DNA of 18,246 bases from an uncultured Elusimicrobiales bacterium. Lineage in GTDB: Bacteria; Elusimicrobiota; Elusimicrobia; Elusimicrobiales; Elusimicrobiaceae. The stretch spans positions 1-18,246 of the forward strand of contig CAJOLM010000005.1 in assembly GCA_905235355.1 (NCBI GenBank). The letters are read 5' to 3'. Of the stretch, positions 1 to 6,161 are shown piece by piece (the first letter of the stretch is position 1; each line of letters begins with the position of its first letter). Below the pieces are notes generated by a model. The model searched no databases. It had not been told where the DNA came from and saw only the letters and a list, made by a program, of their open reading frames with translations. A program made the translations under genes and the position numbers.

Positions 1-99
1 CATGCTAGTAAAACTATTAAATTCGTTGAAGAAAAAATAGCAAATATAGATGTTCAATATCAAAATGTTTCAAAATATTTAGCGCTAAAAATTATATAA
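1..99 (+). CDS. C-terminal tail of an unidentified protein (partial)
   Basis: The frame is open from the first base to a TAA at 97-99. It gives a 32-residue tail ending KYLALKII. The stop overlaps the next ATG by one base (TAATG), the arrangement of translationally coupled genes, which supports it as a real gene end. The sequence is AT-rich like the two genes after it. The visible part is too short to identify the family. Confidence 0.55.
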   Translation, partial: HASKTIKFVEEKIANIDVQYQNVSKYLALKII

Positions 100-569
100 T
101 GGAAGAATTAAAAGATGGAGATATTATAGAAGAAGAATTTACATCAAATGGTAATTACAAAAAAATTGGTATACCATTTGCTAATTACGGTAAGGTTATT
201 GATAAAGGTTGGTTTGATGTTACTATTACAAATAGTAAGACCAAAGAAAAAAAGTTTAAAAACAAATTAGGAAATATAGTAGATAATGAAGATTATTACA
301 TAAAGTATAAGTTAAAGAAAAATAATAAGTATAAAATTTCTATTAAAATTCACAAACCAAAATATCCAGTAACACTTTATCTTACTAAAGAAGACAAGAA
401 ATCTGTTACTAAATATAATGGAAATATACTAGATAAGAATATTAGATTAAGTTTTATGAAATATTCAAAAGATTATTCTGTTATATGGAATTTTAGTTTT
501 ATAATTTCTATAATTGTTTTATACGTTATACTAATAAGAAATAGTGGTGATAAAAATGAAGAAAAATAA
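99..569 (+). CDS. Small membrane-anchored hypothetical protein
   Basis: A 156-residue protein of unknown function. It has a soluble, lysine-rich and probably beta-rich N-terminal part (about 1-125), then one hydrophobic segment at about 128-147 (WNFSFIISIIVLYVILI) and a short charged tail. A single-pass protein with its large domain outside the membrane is likely but not proven. The start is chosen because its ATG overlaps the stop of the preceding frame. It resembles in general style the small membrane proteins found near glycosyltransferases in Firmicutes surface-polysaccharide clusters, but I cannot name a family. Base composition is far more AT-rich than the genes from 893 onward. Its 3' end overlaps the next gene by 14 nt. 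Confidence 0.6.
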   Translation: MEELKDGDIIEEEFTSNGNYKKIGIPFANYGKVIDKGWFDVTITNSKTKEKKFKNKLGNIVDNEDYYIKYKLKKNNKYKISIKIHKPKYPVTLYLTKEDKKSVTKYNGNILDKNIRLSFMKYSKDYSVIWNFSFIISIIVLYVILIRNSGDKNEEK

Positions 570-827
570 GAAATTTATATTAATACTATTACTTGTTAGT
601 TTAATAGTTAGTTTTTTAGTAGAAATATTTATATTTAACTATAAAGTTGTAACTAAGAATAATAAATATGAACCTAAGATTATAGAAAAACATGATGTTA
701 TAAAAGATGGAGATTGGTATAAGTCCATTAGTAAGGATGCTTATATTGTTTTAAAAACTGATAATAAAAATCAATATATTAATAAACTAACATTTGATTA
801 TAAAATAAATAGAGACTTAGATTGGAA

Positions 828-843
828 AACAGAATATAAAAAC
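828..843. other. Abrupt composition boundary: insertion edge or assembly chimera
   Basis: Bases to the left are strongly AT-rich with A/T-ending codons. Bases to the right carry GC-rich codons typical of the rest of the window. The switch falls inside a few bases of A/T sequence that also serve as the U-tract of the trxB terminator, so the exact base cannot be fixed. No direct repeat, tRNA or transposase is visible at the edge. Confidence 0.6.
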
Positions 844-870
844 CCCCAGCGTCTAGAGCAAACGCTGGGG
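844..870 (-). terminator. Rho-independent terminator of the trxB operon
   Basis: A perfect 9-bp stem (CCCCAGCGT at 844-852, ACGCTGGGG at 862-870) with a 9-nt loop. Read on the - strand it is followed by a run of T (TTTTTATATT). It lies 22 nt beyond the trxB stop. Confidence 0.85.
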
Positions 871-892
871 AACATAAAGATAGCCGGTCTAT

Positions 893-1819
893 TTATCTGT
901 GTAAATTGACAAAGTTGGACGCGGCAATACCGGCCTTGGCACCCGTGCCGGCTGCGATACTGGCTTGTCTAAATTCCGGCTCGGTACAATCGCCCGCGGC
1001 AAAAATGCCGTCAATGTTGGTGCGCTGGTGATAGTCCACTTTCACCAGGCCCTTTTCGTCCAGCTCCACCGGGCTGCCTTTGAGCCACGCCGTCTGCGGC
1101 ACGGCCCCTACCGCCACAAAAATCCCGTCGCACGCCAGCTCCGTCACCGCGCCCGTTTGCACATTTTTAAGCCGCGCCGCGGTCACTTTGTCCGTGCCCA
1201 GCACGTCGTCCACCACACAGTTTAATTGCAAATGGATATTGGCGGTATTTTTCACTTTTTCCACTGTTACTGCATCTGCGCGGAAACCGTCGCGGCGGTG
1301 CACTAGCGTCACGCTCGGGCAGAATTGCGACAGGAAAAGCGCGTCTTCAAACGCGGTATTTCCCCCGCCGACCACCACCACATTTTTTCCTTTAAAGAAA
1401 AATCCGTCACACGTGGCACAGGCAGACACGCCATGCCCGCGCAGTTTTTCCTCGCCCGGTACTCCCAGCCAACGCGCCGACGCACCGGCTGCGATAATAA
1501 CGGCCGTCGCCTGGTATTGCTCGCCGCTGGCGGCCGTGGCGGTAAACGGCGTTTTTGTGCCTTCCAGTTTGACAATTTGGTCGGTGGTAATTTCCACGCC
1601 CAAGCGTTTGCATTGTTTGAGCATATTGTCCATCAGTTCAAAGCCGCCCACCGGATTAATAAAGCCCGCATAATTTTCAATATCATTGGTCTGCAAGAGT
1701 TGTCCGCCGGGCATCGCCCCGCCCGCAACAATTGTTTTTAATCCGGCGCGTACGCCGTAAATAGCAGCGGTGCATCCCGCAGGACCTGCACCAATGATTA
1801 ATAAATCGGTCTGTTTCAT
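893..1819 (-). CDS. trxB: Thioredoxin reductase
   Basis: A cytoplasmic flavoenzyme of 308 residues that uses NADPH to reduce thioredoxin. The FAD-binding motif GAGPAG is at residues 10-15. The redox-active CATC is at 134-137, just before the NADPH domain. The NADPH-binding GGGNTA is at 151-156 and HRRDGFRA at 174-181. The second FAD motif AAGDC is at 274-278. Length and motif order match the low-molecular-weight bacterial class (E. coli TrxB is about 320 residues). The start is supported by GGAG 8 nt upstream, inside the end of maf. The ATG overlaps the maf TGA by 4 nt (ATGA), so the two are translationally coupled. It is the last gene of the MFS-bofA-maf-trxB run and is followed by a strong terminator. 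Confidence 0.96.
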   Translation of the reverse strand: MKQTDLLIIGAGPAGCTAAIYGVRAGLKTIVAGGAMPGGQLLQTNDIENYAGFINPVGGFELMDNMLKQCKRLGVEITTDQIVKLEGTKTPFTATAASGEQYQATAVIIAAGASARWLGVPGEEKLRGHGVSACATCDGFFFKGKNVVVVGGGNTAFEDALFLSQFCPSVTLVHRRDGFRADAVTVEKVKNTANIHLQLNCVVDDVLGTDKVTAARLKNVQTGAVTELACDGIFVAVGAVPQTAWLKGSPVELDEKGLVKVDYHQRTNIDGIFAAGDCTEPEFRQASIAAGTGAKAGIAASNFVNLHR

Positions 1820-2370
1820 TTTGTAAACTCCTTCATCATTTCTGTAAATAATTCTACCGGAAAGCCCACCACATTGCTGCGGCTGCCCACCATTTTTTCT
1901 ATAAATTGGTCGTCGTTATCTTGCACGGCATAGGCGCCGGCTTTGTCTAAATGTTTGCCTGCCATTTCTTTGAGTTGTGCAAGCGGCAAGCTGCGCGCTT
2001 TGCAACGCGTTTTAGCCACGCCGCGCACGAACTTTTTTTCGGCTAAACAAATCAGCGTGACCCCGGTATATACCGTCTGCCACGCGCCGTTTAACTTGCG
2101 CAAAATGCGCAGCGCGTCTTGTTTGTCTTTGGGCTTGCCAATCACTTCCCCGCCGCAAAAAACAAGCGTGTCGGCTCCAATCACCAGCGCGCGCGGATAC
2201 TTTTGCGCCACTTCAAACGCTTTATGCGCCGATAAATCCGCCACTTGCAAATGCGGCCGCTCGTAGCGCGTTTTTTCCGCGCCGTGTGCCGGCACAATGT
2301 CAAATTTTTTGCCCAGTCCGCGCAAGATTTCAATGCGCCGCGGAGATTTGGAAGCCAGTACCAGTTTCAT
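1816..2370 (-). CDS. maf: Maf-family nucleoside triphosphate pyrophosphatase
   Basis: A 184-residue protein of the Maf/YhdE family, which hydrolyses non-canonical or excess nucleotides (dTTP, UTP and modified forms) to the monophosphate and pyrophosphate, acting in nucleotide pool sanitation. The N-terminal signature LASKSPRR is at 5-12, GADT at 65-68 with the catalytic Asp, GKP at 78-80 and the late family block KAGAYAVQ...GSRSNVVGFP at 143-171. The usual glycine after AYxVQ is Asp here (D151), a small deviation. The gene starts 1 nt after the BofA-like stop and overlaps trxB by 4 nt, so it is in an operon. YhdE-type (dTTP/UTP) specificity is the more likely assignment but cannot be settled by eye. 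Confidence 0.93.
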   Translation of the reverse strand: MKLVLASKSPRRIEILRGLGKKFDIVPAHGAEKTRYERPHLQVADLSAHKAFEVAQKYPRALVIGADTLVFCGGEVIGKPKDKQDALRILRKLNGAWQTVYTGVTLICLAEKKFVRGVAKTRCKARSLPLAQLKEMAGKHLDKAGAYAVQDNDDQFIEKMVGSRSNVVGFPVELFTEMMKEFTK

Positions 2371-2371
2371 A

Positions 2372-2590
2372 TTATTTCTTCACAAATTTGGCAATAATTA
2401 AATACCCCAGCACCAGGCCCAATAGTCCGCATAAATTGATATCTATAGACAGCGGATGAATCCCAATGCCGTACAAACGCAATAGCGCGCCGGACATTTG
2501 CGCGGGCAAAGCACCCGCCAGCCACTCTAATCCCAGCGCCAATACGCCGCCCAAAATTAAAGTTAAAGCTGCAAAAATAATTCCTTTCAT
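2372..2590 (-). CDS. Small BofA-like integral membrane protein
   Basis: A 72-residue protein with two hydrophobic helices at about 3-25 and 48-68, joined by a short loop, ending in KFVKK. The C-terminal part (IDINLCGLLGLVLGYLII) resembles the end of the BofA family, known in sporulating Firmicutes as an inhibitor of pro-sigmaK processing. There is no sign of sporulation here, so any function would differ. The start is the second ATG at 2590, because AAAGGAG lies 6-7 nt before it. The upstream in-frame ATG at 2605 contains that ribosome site within its own codons. It lies between the MFS gene (37 nt upstream) and maf (1 nt downstream). The family call is tentative. Confidence 0.6.
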   Translation of the reverse strand: MKGIIFAALTLILGGVLALGLEWLAGALPAQMSGALLRLYGIGIHPLSIDINLCGLLGLVLGYLIIAKFVKK

Positions 2591-2627
2591 AAACACTCCT
2601 TTCATTTATGATAGTAAAAATGACTTT

Positions 2628-3890
2628 TTACTGCAAAGCCGCCGCGTCTTTCTTAGCCGGTGCGGGCGCAGCAAATTGTCCGTCCTGCTCGTCTGTTAAT
2701 ACGCGGCGCATCTTCCAAAAGCCGACCCCGGCTGTCAGTGCCACCGCGCCGATAATCAGCCACGGCCCGGGCAGATAATGCGGTGCTACATATTCCCCCA
2801 GCCACCCGGCAGTAAAAAATCCCGCCGCCGAGCCCATATTAAAAAACACCATAATCATCCCTAAATACCGCCCGCGGTTTTGCACAGTAGCGATATTAGA
2901 AGCCATAGCCTGTTCGCCGGGGTTTACAATCAGCTCGCCCATGGCAGACAGAAACACCCCGCACGCAATCGGGATAAAACTGGCAAAAAATCCTACCGAG
3001 CCAAACCCCACCGCATACAGCGCGCACCCAATGAGCATAGCGGTAGAGAGCCGCCGCTTTTCCATCCATTTGCTTGCCGGATATTGCAGCAAAATGGTCG
3101 CCAGGCCGTTCATGGTAAAAAACCAACCGATATAATATTCCGGCATCCCTAAATAGGTGTGACAATGAATAGAAAGCCCGACGACCAGCTGCGAATTAAC
3201 CAGCGTAATCAAAAACACATAAAAACAAATTTTCGCCAGCCGCGTGTCCTGCAAACACGCCAGCATAGCGCCAAAATGCGGGCGGCGGCTGCGCGTGGCT
3301 TGCGCGGCTGAGCGGCGGCCCTGGTCTTGCGGGATAATGTATTGCAAGAAAAGCACCGTCACACAATATGCCAGTGCCGTCAGATAAAACGCATCACTAT
3401 AGGAATATCGCACCAAAAATCCGCCCACCGCCGGACCCAATGCCCAGCCGACATTAAGCCCAATGCGTATCATGCCAAACGCTTCCACGCGTTTTTTAGG
3501 GCGCGTATGGTCCGTAATCCAGGCATTGGAAACCGGACGGAAAATTGCACCTAAAAAAGTGGTCAGCAAATAAGACAGCAGCAGCCAGCCGGTTTCACTT
3601 TGATACTCTATGCACAGGGCCATGGCAAACATGGCTACCACTTCCAGCGCCAGCCCCCATTGCATTAAGGTTTTGCGGCCTAACACGTCGGACAATTCCC
3701 CCGCTAAGGCGCTGGCCACGCTGCGGCTTAACGCAGACAGGCCGATCACCAACCCCGCCATGGCGGCACTTAGGCCCTTTTGTCCGATTAAATAAACGGT
3801 GAAAAACGGCAAGGACAAGCCATAGCCAAAAAGCAAAATCCCATTGGCTACTGACAATGATAACAAAGCCCGGCGCAGCGGTGTGTTCAT
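2628..3890 (-). CDS. Major facilitator superfamily transporter, drug-efflux type
   Basis: A 420-residue inner-membrane transporter with about 12 hydrophobic segments, the normal size for this superfamily. The loop between helices 2 and 3 carries the MFS signature GELSDVLGRK (64-73), typical of proton-coupled antiporters. The start of the protein (LLFGYGLSLPFFTVYL) resembles DHA1 multidrug exporters. The substrate cannot be told from sequence. The C-terminus has a 20-residue Ala/Lys-rich tail (APAPAKKDAAAL). No Shine-Dalgarno is seen at normal distance before the ATG. Instead TAAAAT sits exactly 6 nt upstream, so the mRNA may be leaderless. It is the first gene of the run that continues with the BofA-like gene, maf and trxB. 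Confidence 0.9.
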   Translation of the reverse strand: MNTPLRRALLSLSVANGILLFGYGLSLPFFTVYLIGQKGLSAAMAGLVIGLSALSRSVASALAGELSDVLGRKTLMQWGLALEVVAMFAMALCIEYQSETGWLLLSYLLTTFLGAIFRPVSNAWITDHTRPKKRVEAFGMIRIGLNVGWALGPAVGGFLVRYSYSDAFYLTALAYCVTVLFLQYIIPQDQGRRSAAQATRSRRPHFGAMLACLQDTRLAKICFYVFLITLVNSQLVVGLSIHCHTYLGMPEYYIGWFFTMNGLATILLQYPASKWMEKRRLSTAMLIGCALYAVGFGSVGFFASFIPIACGVFLSAMGELIVNPGEQAMASNIATVQNRGRYLGMIMVFFNMGSAAGFFTAGWLGEYVAPHYLPGPWLIIGAVALTAGVGFWKMRRVLTDEQDGQFAAPAPAKKDAAALQ

Positions 3891-3896
3891 ATATAT

Positions 3897-3902
3897 ATTT
3901 TA
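3897..3902 (-). promoter_or_regulatory. Candidate -10 box for a leaderless MFS mRNA
   Basis: TAAAAT on the - strand, followed by exactly 6 nt (ATATAT) and then the MFS ATG. No TG extension and no good -35 are visible. It lies downstream of the pilin terminator, so the MFS operon needs a promoter in this short gap. The region is AT-rich, so chance is possible. Confidence 0.4.
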
Positions 3903-3937
3903 TGAAATCTATTCCCCCGCGCAAAGAGCATAAGAAA

Positions 3938-3957
3938 CCCCGGGCCAAAACCCGGGG
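3938..3957 (-). terminator. Terminator of the long-leader pilin gene
   Basis: CCCCGGG (3938-3944) and CCCGGGG (3951-3957) form a 7-bp GC stem with a 6-nt loop, 8 nt past the pilin stop. On the - strand it is followed by TTTCTTA, a short T run. Confidence 0.7.
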
Positions 3958-3965
3958 GATGTTTA

Positions 3966-4616
3966 TTAATTTAATTTCCACTTATAAAGCCAAGGAGTAT
4001 CTTCATACTCTGTACCGGGGCCCAAAGATTTGCATATATTGCGGTATTTTTCTGTTTTGGAAAAGCACCAAATGTCTCCTTTTTTATATACAATTCCTCT
4101 CGTTTCAAAATCTGCAAAAACTTGTAAATACGCGATATTTGATGTTTGGTATTGGGCGTTGTTCGGGCCCCATACTCCCACATTAAATCCTGTACAAGAA
4201 TAGTACGTGCCATATTCATCCGTCTTATATGTACAGCCACTACTAGGGATTTGTATATCCAAAGCCTCCAAGTCAGAGGTATATTCCCCATTGGCTAAAT
4301 AATAGGTTTCCTCTGCATCATGGATAGCCCGTACTAGTGGCATAAAAGTAGCCAAATGGGTTTTTTCTACTGCTTTTTCATATTGCGGCAACGCGATAGC
4401 GGCAAGGATACCGATAATAAGGACCACGACAAGTAGTTCAATGAGTGTAAAGGCGCGCTTGCTGTTATCAAATGAAGGAACCATCCCCGAAATTTGTAAC
4501 CCAAGATCTTCCACGCTCAGCTGTTTTCGCACGACACGGCCACGGCACGCGTTGAAGATTCCCGATAAAGACGATCGGGAATGGTTCTTATTTATATTTT
4601 CATTTTGTTTTTTCAT
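3966..4616 (-). CDS. Type IV pilin-like prepilin with a 55-residue leader
   Basis: A 216-residue prepilin, predicted to be a subunit of a type IV pilus or pseudopilus. The class III signal reads SKRA|FTLIELL, with prepilin peptidase cleavage predicted after A55, Glu5 of the mature protein at residue 60 and a hydrophobic helix at 56-77 ending IALPQYEKAVEK. The globular part has cysteines at 128, 141, 184 and 195, enough for two disulfides. The leader is very long for this class (the other pilin here has 4 residues). Residues 12-20 and about 36-46 are encoded by palindromic repeats E and F. The start is backed by AGGAG 5 nt upstream (4622-4626). An internal ATG (M45) would give an ordinary 11-residue leader but lacks a ribosome site at proper spacing. 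It has its own promoter and terminator. Confidence 0.88.
   Translation of the reverse strand: MKKQNENINKNHSRSSLSGIFNACRGRVVRKQLSVEDLGLQISGMVPSFDNSKRAFTLIELLVVVLIIGILAAIALPQYEKAVEKTHLATFMPLVRAIHDAEETYYLANGEYTSDLEALDIQIPSSGCTYKTDEYGTYYSCTGFNVGVWGPNNAQYQTSNIAYLQVFADFETRGIVYKKGDIWCFSKTEKYRNICKSLGPGTEYEDTPWLYKWKLN
4482..4512 (+). repeat. Palindromic repeat unit F, inside the pilin coding sequence
   Basis: It shares an 18-nt exact match with unit C (4482-4499 here, against 4746-4763 in the opposite orientation). The left arm CATCCCCGA is intact. The right arm, expected to be TCGGGGAT, has decayed to CCCAAGAT, so the hairpin is weak. It encodes about residues 36-46 of the prepilin leader without breaking the frame. 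Confidence 0.75.
4555..4585 (-). repeat. Palindromic repeat unit E, inside the pilin coding sequence
   Basis: A perfect 9-bp inverted repeat, ATTCCCGAT and ATCGGGAAT (4574-4582 and 4558-4566), with a 7-nt loop. Its layout (CCAT-arm-loop-arm-CTTC) matches units B and C in the 5' UTR. It encodes residues 12-20 (HSRSSLSGI) of the leader in frame. Confidence 0.75.
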
Positions 4617-4635
4617 TTTTTCTCCTGTTATTTAA

Positions 4636-4670
4636 GGTGTCGTGCTGAGAGGTTTCTGCTCAGCACCTCA
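4636..4670 (+). repeat. Palindromic repeat unit A (CTGAG class)
   Basis: GTCGTGCTGAG, a 9-nt loop, then CTCAGCACCTC. The 8-bp arms are GTGCTGAG (4642-4649) and CTCAGCAC (4659-4666). It lies in the predicted 5' UTR of the pilin mRNA, 20 nt before the ATG and next to its ribosome site. Confidence 0.75.
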
Positions 4671-4685
4671 ACTGCTATCATTTAT

Positions 4686-4717
4686 GTCGTCCCCGAGGGT
4701 CGGTATCGGGGACCTCA
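4686..4717 (+). repeat. Palindromic repeat unit B (CCCGA class)
   Basis: GTCGTCCCCGA, a 9-nt loop, then TCGGGGACCTCA. The 8-bp perfect arms are at 4689-4696 and 4706-4713. The flanks GTC and CTCA are the same as in unit A, though the stem sequence differs. Confidence 0.8.
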
Positions 4718-4732
4718 ACTACTTTTTTAAGG

Positions 4733-4765
4733 CTGAGATCCCCGATTACAAATTTCGGGGATGAC
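4733..4765 (-). repeat. Palindromic repeat unit C (CCCGA class)
   Basis: On the - strand: GTCATCCCCGA, a 9-nt loop, TCGGGGATCTCA. The 8-bp arms are at 4738-4745 and 4755-4762. It is an inverted copy relative to unit B and the closest relative of in-gene unit F. Confidence 0.8.
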
Positions 4766-4773
4766 AACCTTTT

Positions 4774-4805
4774 AGATCCTGAGCAAAAACCCCCTCAGGA
4801 TGACA
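4774..4805 (-). repeat. Palindromic repeat unit D (CTGAG class)
   Basis: On the - strand: GTCATCCTGAG, a 10-nt loop, CTCAGGATCT. The 8-bp arms are at 4776-4783 and 4794-4801. It has the same GTCRT...YCT frame as units A-C and a stem related to unit A. Confidence 0.8.
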
Positions 4806-4829
4806 TTTTTATTTGGTCCGCACCCCCGT

Positions 4830-4857
4830 ATTGTATCAAAAAAAAAAAACAAGTCAA
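4830..4857 (-). promoter_or_regulatory. Pilin promoter with a T12 run in its spacer
   Basis: On the - strand: -35 TTGACT (4857-4852), a 16-nt spacer with twelve consecutive T, -10 TACAAT (4835-4830). The predicted start is near 4823, giving a ~207-nt leader that contains repeats A-D. The 48 nt at 4822-4869 match 14082-14129, before the other pilin gene, at 46 positions, with the same T count. Confidence 0.85.
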
Positions 4858-4890
4858 GCCCTATTTTGCACAACGAAAAAACAACAAAAA

Positions 4891-4912
4891 CACCCCGCCA
4901 AAAGGTGGGGTG
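4891..4912 (-). terminator. Terminator of the yceD-to-ankyrin operon
   Basis: CACCCCGCC, AAAA loop, GGTGGGGTG (4891-4899 and 4904-4912). On the - strand it is followed by TTTTTGTTGTTTTTT. It lies 46 nt past the stop of the ankyrin gene. Confidence 0.8.
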
Positions 4913-4957
4913 TAACAAACAATCTATTTTTAACTGCTAGGTAAATCGCGGTTGTGC

Positions 4958-6142
4958 TTATTGGGCTGCCGCCGAGCGCTCATCAGTTGCAGCCTCTTGC
5001 CCGGCCTGCAAATCTGCATTAAACTCTGTTTTTAATTTATTTAAATTCATCTTAAGTAGTTTAATAACTTCCGTGCGTTTGAACTTTTTAGCCACATCCA
5101 ACGCAGTCATACCCGCATTGGTTTTAATGGTTTTATCTGCGTCGTACGCCAGCAAAATCCGCACAATGGGTGCGTATCCTTTTTGCGCGGCCCAATACAG
5201 TGCGGTTTCCCCATTTTTATTTTTGGCATTAATATCGGCGCGGTATTGCATAGTCAAAGGTGCTAAAATAGCCATTACGGTATCCGGATGATTATAGCGC
5301 GCGGCATATAAAAGGGCGGTATTGCCGTCATTATTTTCCGCATTGACATTGGCGCGATATGCTAGCAGCGCATTAACGCTAGCCGTATCACCCAACGAGG
5401 CAGAAATAATCAGAGGAGTGTTGCCCGCGGCATTTTTCGTATCGGGATTTACGCCGCCTTTAAGCATAGCCACCACCCCTACATAATTTTGCTGCGCAGC
5501 CGAACGCAAAAGCGTTTCACCGTCTAAACCCGCTTTTACACCACTTACCAAAAATAAATCCACCAATTCGCCGTTCTGTTTTTCTACCGCTAGGCCCATG
5601 GGGGTTTGCCCGTAATTATTAGGTAAATTTAAATCAGCCCGCTCATATACCAGCAATTTTGTCACTTCGTCATGGTCGCCATACACGCTGCGCAAAATAG
5701 CGGTATCACGCGTATTGTAATTCTGTTTATTGACATCCGCCCCCAAAGACAGCAGACGCTCTACCGCCTCAAAATTCCCTAATGTGGCAGCTACAATCAG
5801 CAAACTGTCGCCATAATTATTAACTAAATTAGGGTCTTGAATCTTGGTATCTAGCAACTCAAAAAACGCCACCATATCTTTTTTGCGCAATGCTTGGGTA
5901 GCTTCTTCAGCAAGCTCCTGCGGGGTTTGGCGTGCAATAATAGTTTCTGCCTTTTTAGCGACCGCCTGAGAGTTTTTATGCGCCGGAGAGCTAGTGCACG
6001 TCACCGCCAGTAACGCAACAAGCGGCAGCAGTGCAATTAACCCAATAGTCAGCCAAGGCCGGCTTTTTGCCTTTTGCATTGCTTTTTGCACTTTTTTAGA
6101 TTGCGTTACTGATAATTTGGAAGATTTTTTCTCAAATGCCAC
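4958..6142 (-). CDS. Membrane-anchored ankyrin-repeat protein
   Basis: A 394-residue protein from a GTG start. It has a basic cytoplasmic N-terminus (1-29), one transmembrane helix at about 30-49 (WLTIGLIALLPLVALLAVTC), a linker, then about eight ankyrin repeats over residues ~100-365, with units such as NGETALYWAAQKGYAPIVRILLAYDAD. Ankyrin repeats bind other proteins; the partner is unknown. The repeats are predicted to lie in the periplasm. VTC at the helix end is not a good lipobox, so a membrane anchor is preferred over a lipoprotein. The GTG at 6142 is chosen because AGGGGGGAG lies 6 nt upstream and it leaves a 19-nt gap after rnc. The ATG at 6199 would overlap rnc by 38 nt and lacks a ribosome site. 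It is the last gene of the fatty-acid/rnc operon. Confidence 0.85.
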   Translation of the reverse strand: MAFEKKSSKLSVTQSKKVQKAMQKAKSRPWLTIGLIALLPLVALLAVTCTSSPAHKNSQAVAKKAETIIARQTPQELAEEATQALRKKDMVAFFELLDTKIQDPNLVNNYGDSLLIVAATLGNFEAVERLLSLGADVNKQNYNTRDTAILRSVYGDHDEVTKLLVYERADLNLPNNYGQTPMGLAVEKQNGELVDLFLVSGVKAGLDGETLLRSAAQQNYVGVVAMLKGGVNPDTKNAAGNTPLIISASLGDTASVNALLAYRANVNAENNDGNTALLYAARYNHPDTVMAILAPLTMQYRADINAKNKNGETALYWAAQKGYAPIVRILLAYDADKTIKTNAGMTALDVAKKFKRTEVIKLLKMNLNKLKTEFNADLQAGQEAATDERSAAAQ

Positions 6143-6161
6143 AAGCGTCTCCCCCCTACTT

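Larger units (their letters stand above)
556..909 (+). pseudogene. Membrane-anchored hypothetical protein, cut off at the composition junction
   Basis: The natural start is ATG at 556 (MKKNKKF...), preceded by a GGTGAT purine stretch. A GTG at 544 in the same frame is less likely. The N-terminus has a basic patch and a hydrophobic anchor at about residues 6-27, followed by an extracytoplasmic domain. The native sequence runs only to about residue 94 (codons near 838). After that the frame reads into the trxB terminator hairpin and the end of trxB on the opposite strand, stopping by chance at 907-909. The last ~23 residues are therefore not family sequence and the gene is truncated by the join. 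With the two frames upstream it forms a tight AT-rich operon foreign to the rest of the window. Confidence 0.6.

Noticed and set aside
1080..1673. Long open frames on the + strand opposite trxB
   Set aside because: They are antisense shadows of trxB caused by its GC-rich third positions, with no ribosome sites or family features.
2628..3890. Possible frameshift in the MFS gene suggested by overlapping frames on the same strand
   Set aside because: The main frame is continuous with all helices and the GELSDVLGRK motif. The other frames lack membrane features.
3907..3921. A 15-nt match, ATCTATTCCCCCGCG, before the MFS gene and at the plsX/fabG boundary (7842-7856)
   Set aside because: At plsX/fabG it is coding sequence plus ribosome site. 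No third copy was seen and the match may be chance, or a small relic of no clear meaning.
4636..4805. The hairpin cluster as a CRISPR array
   Set aside because: Units differ in stem sequence and orientation, spacing is irregular, and no spacers or cas genes are present. They fit REP-like palindromes.
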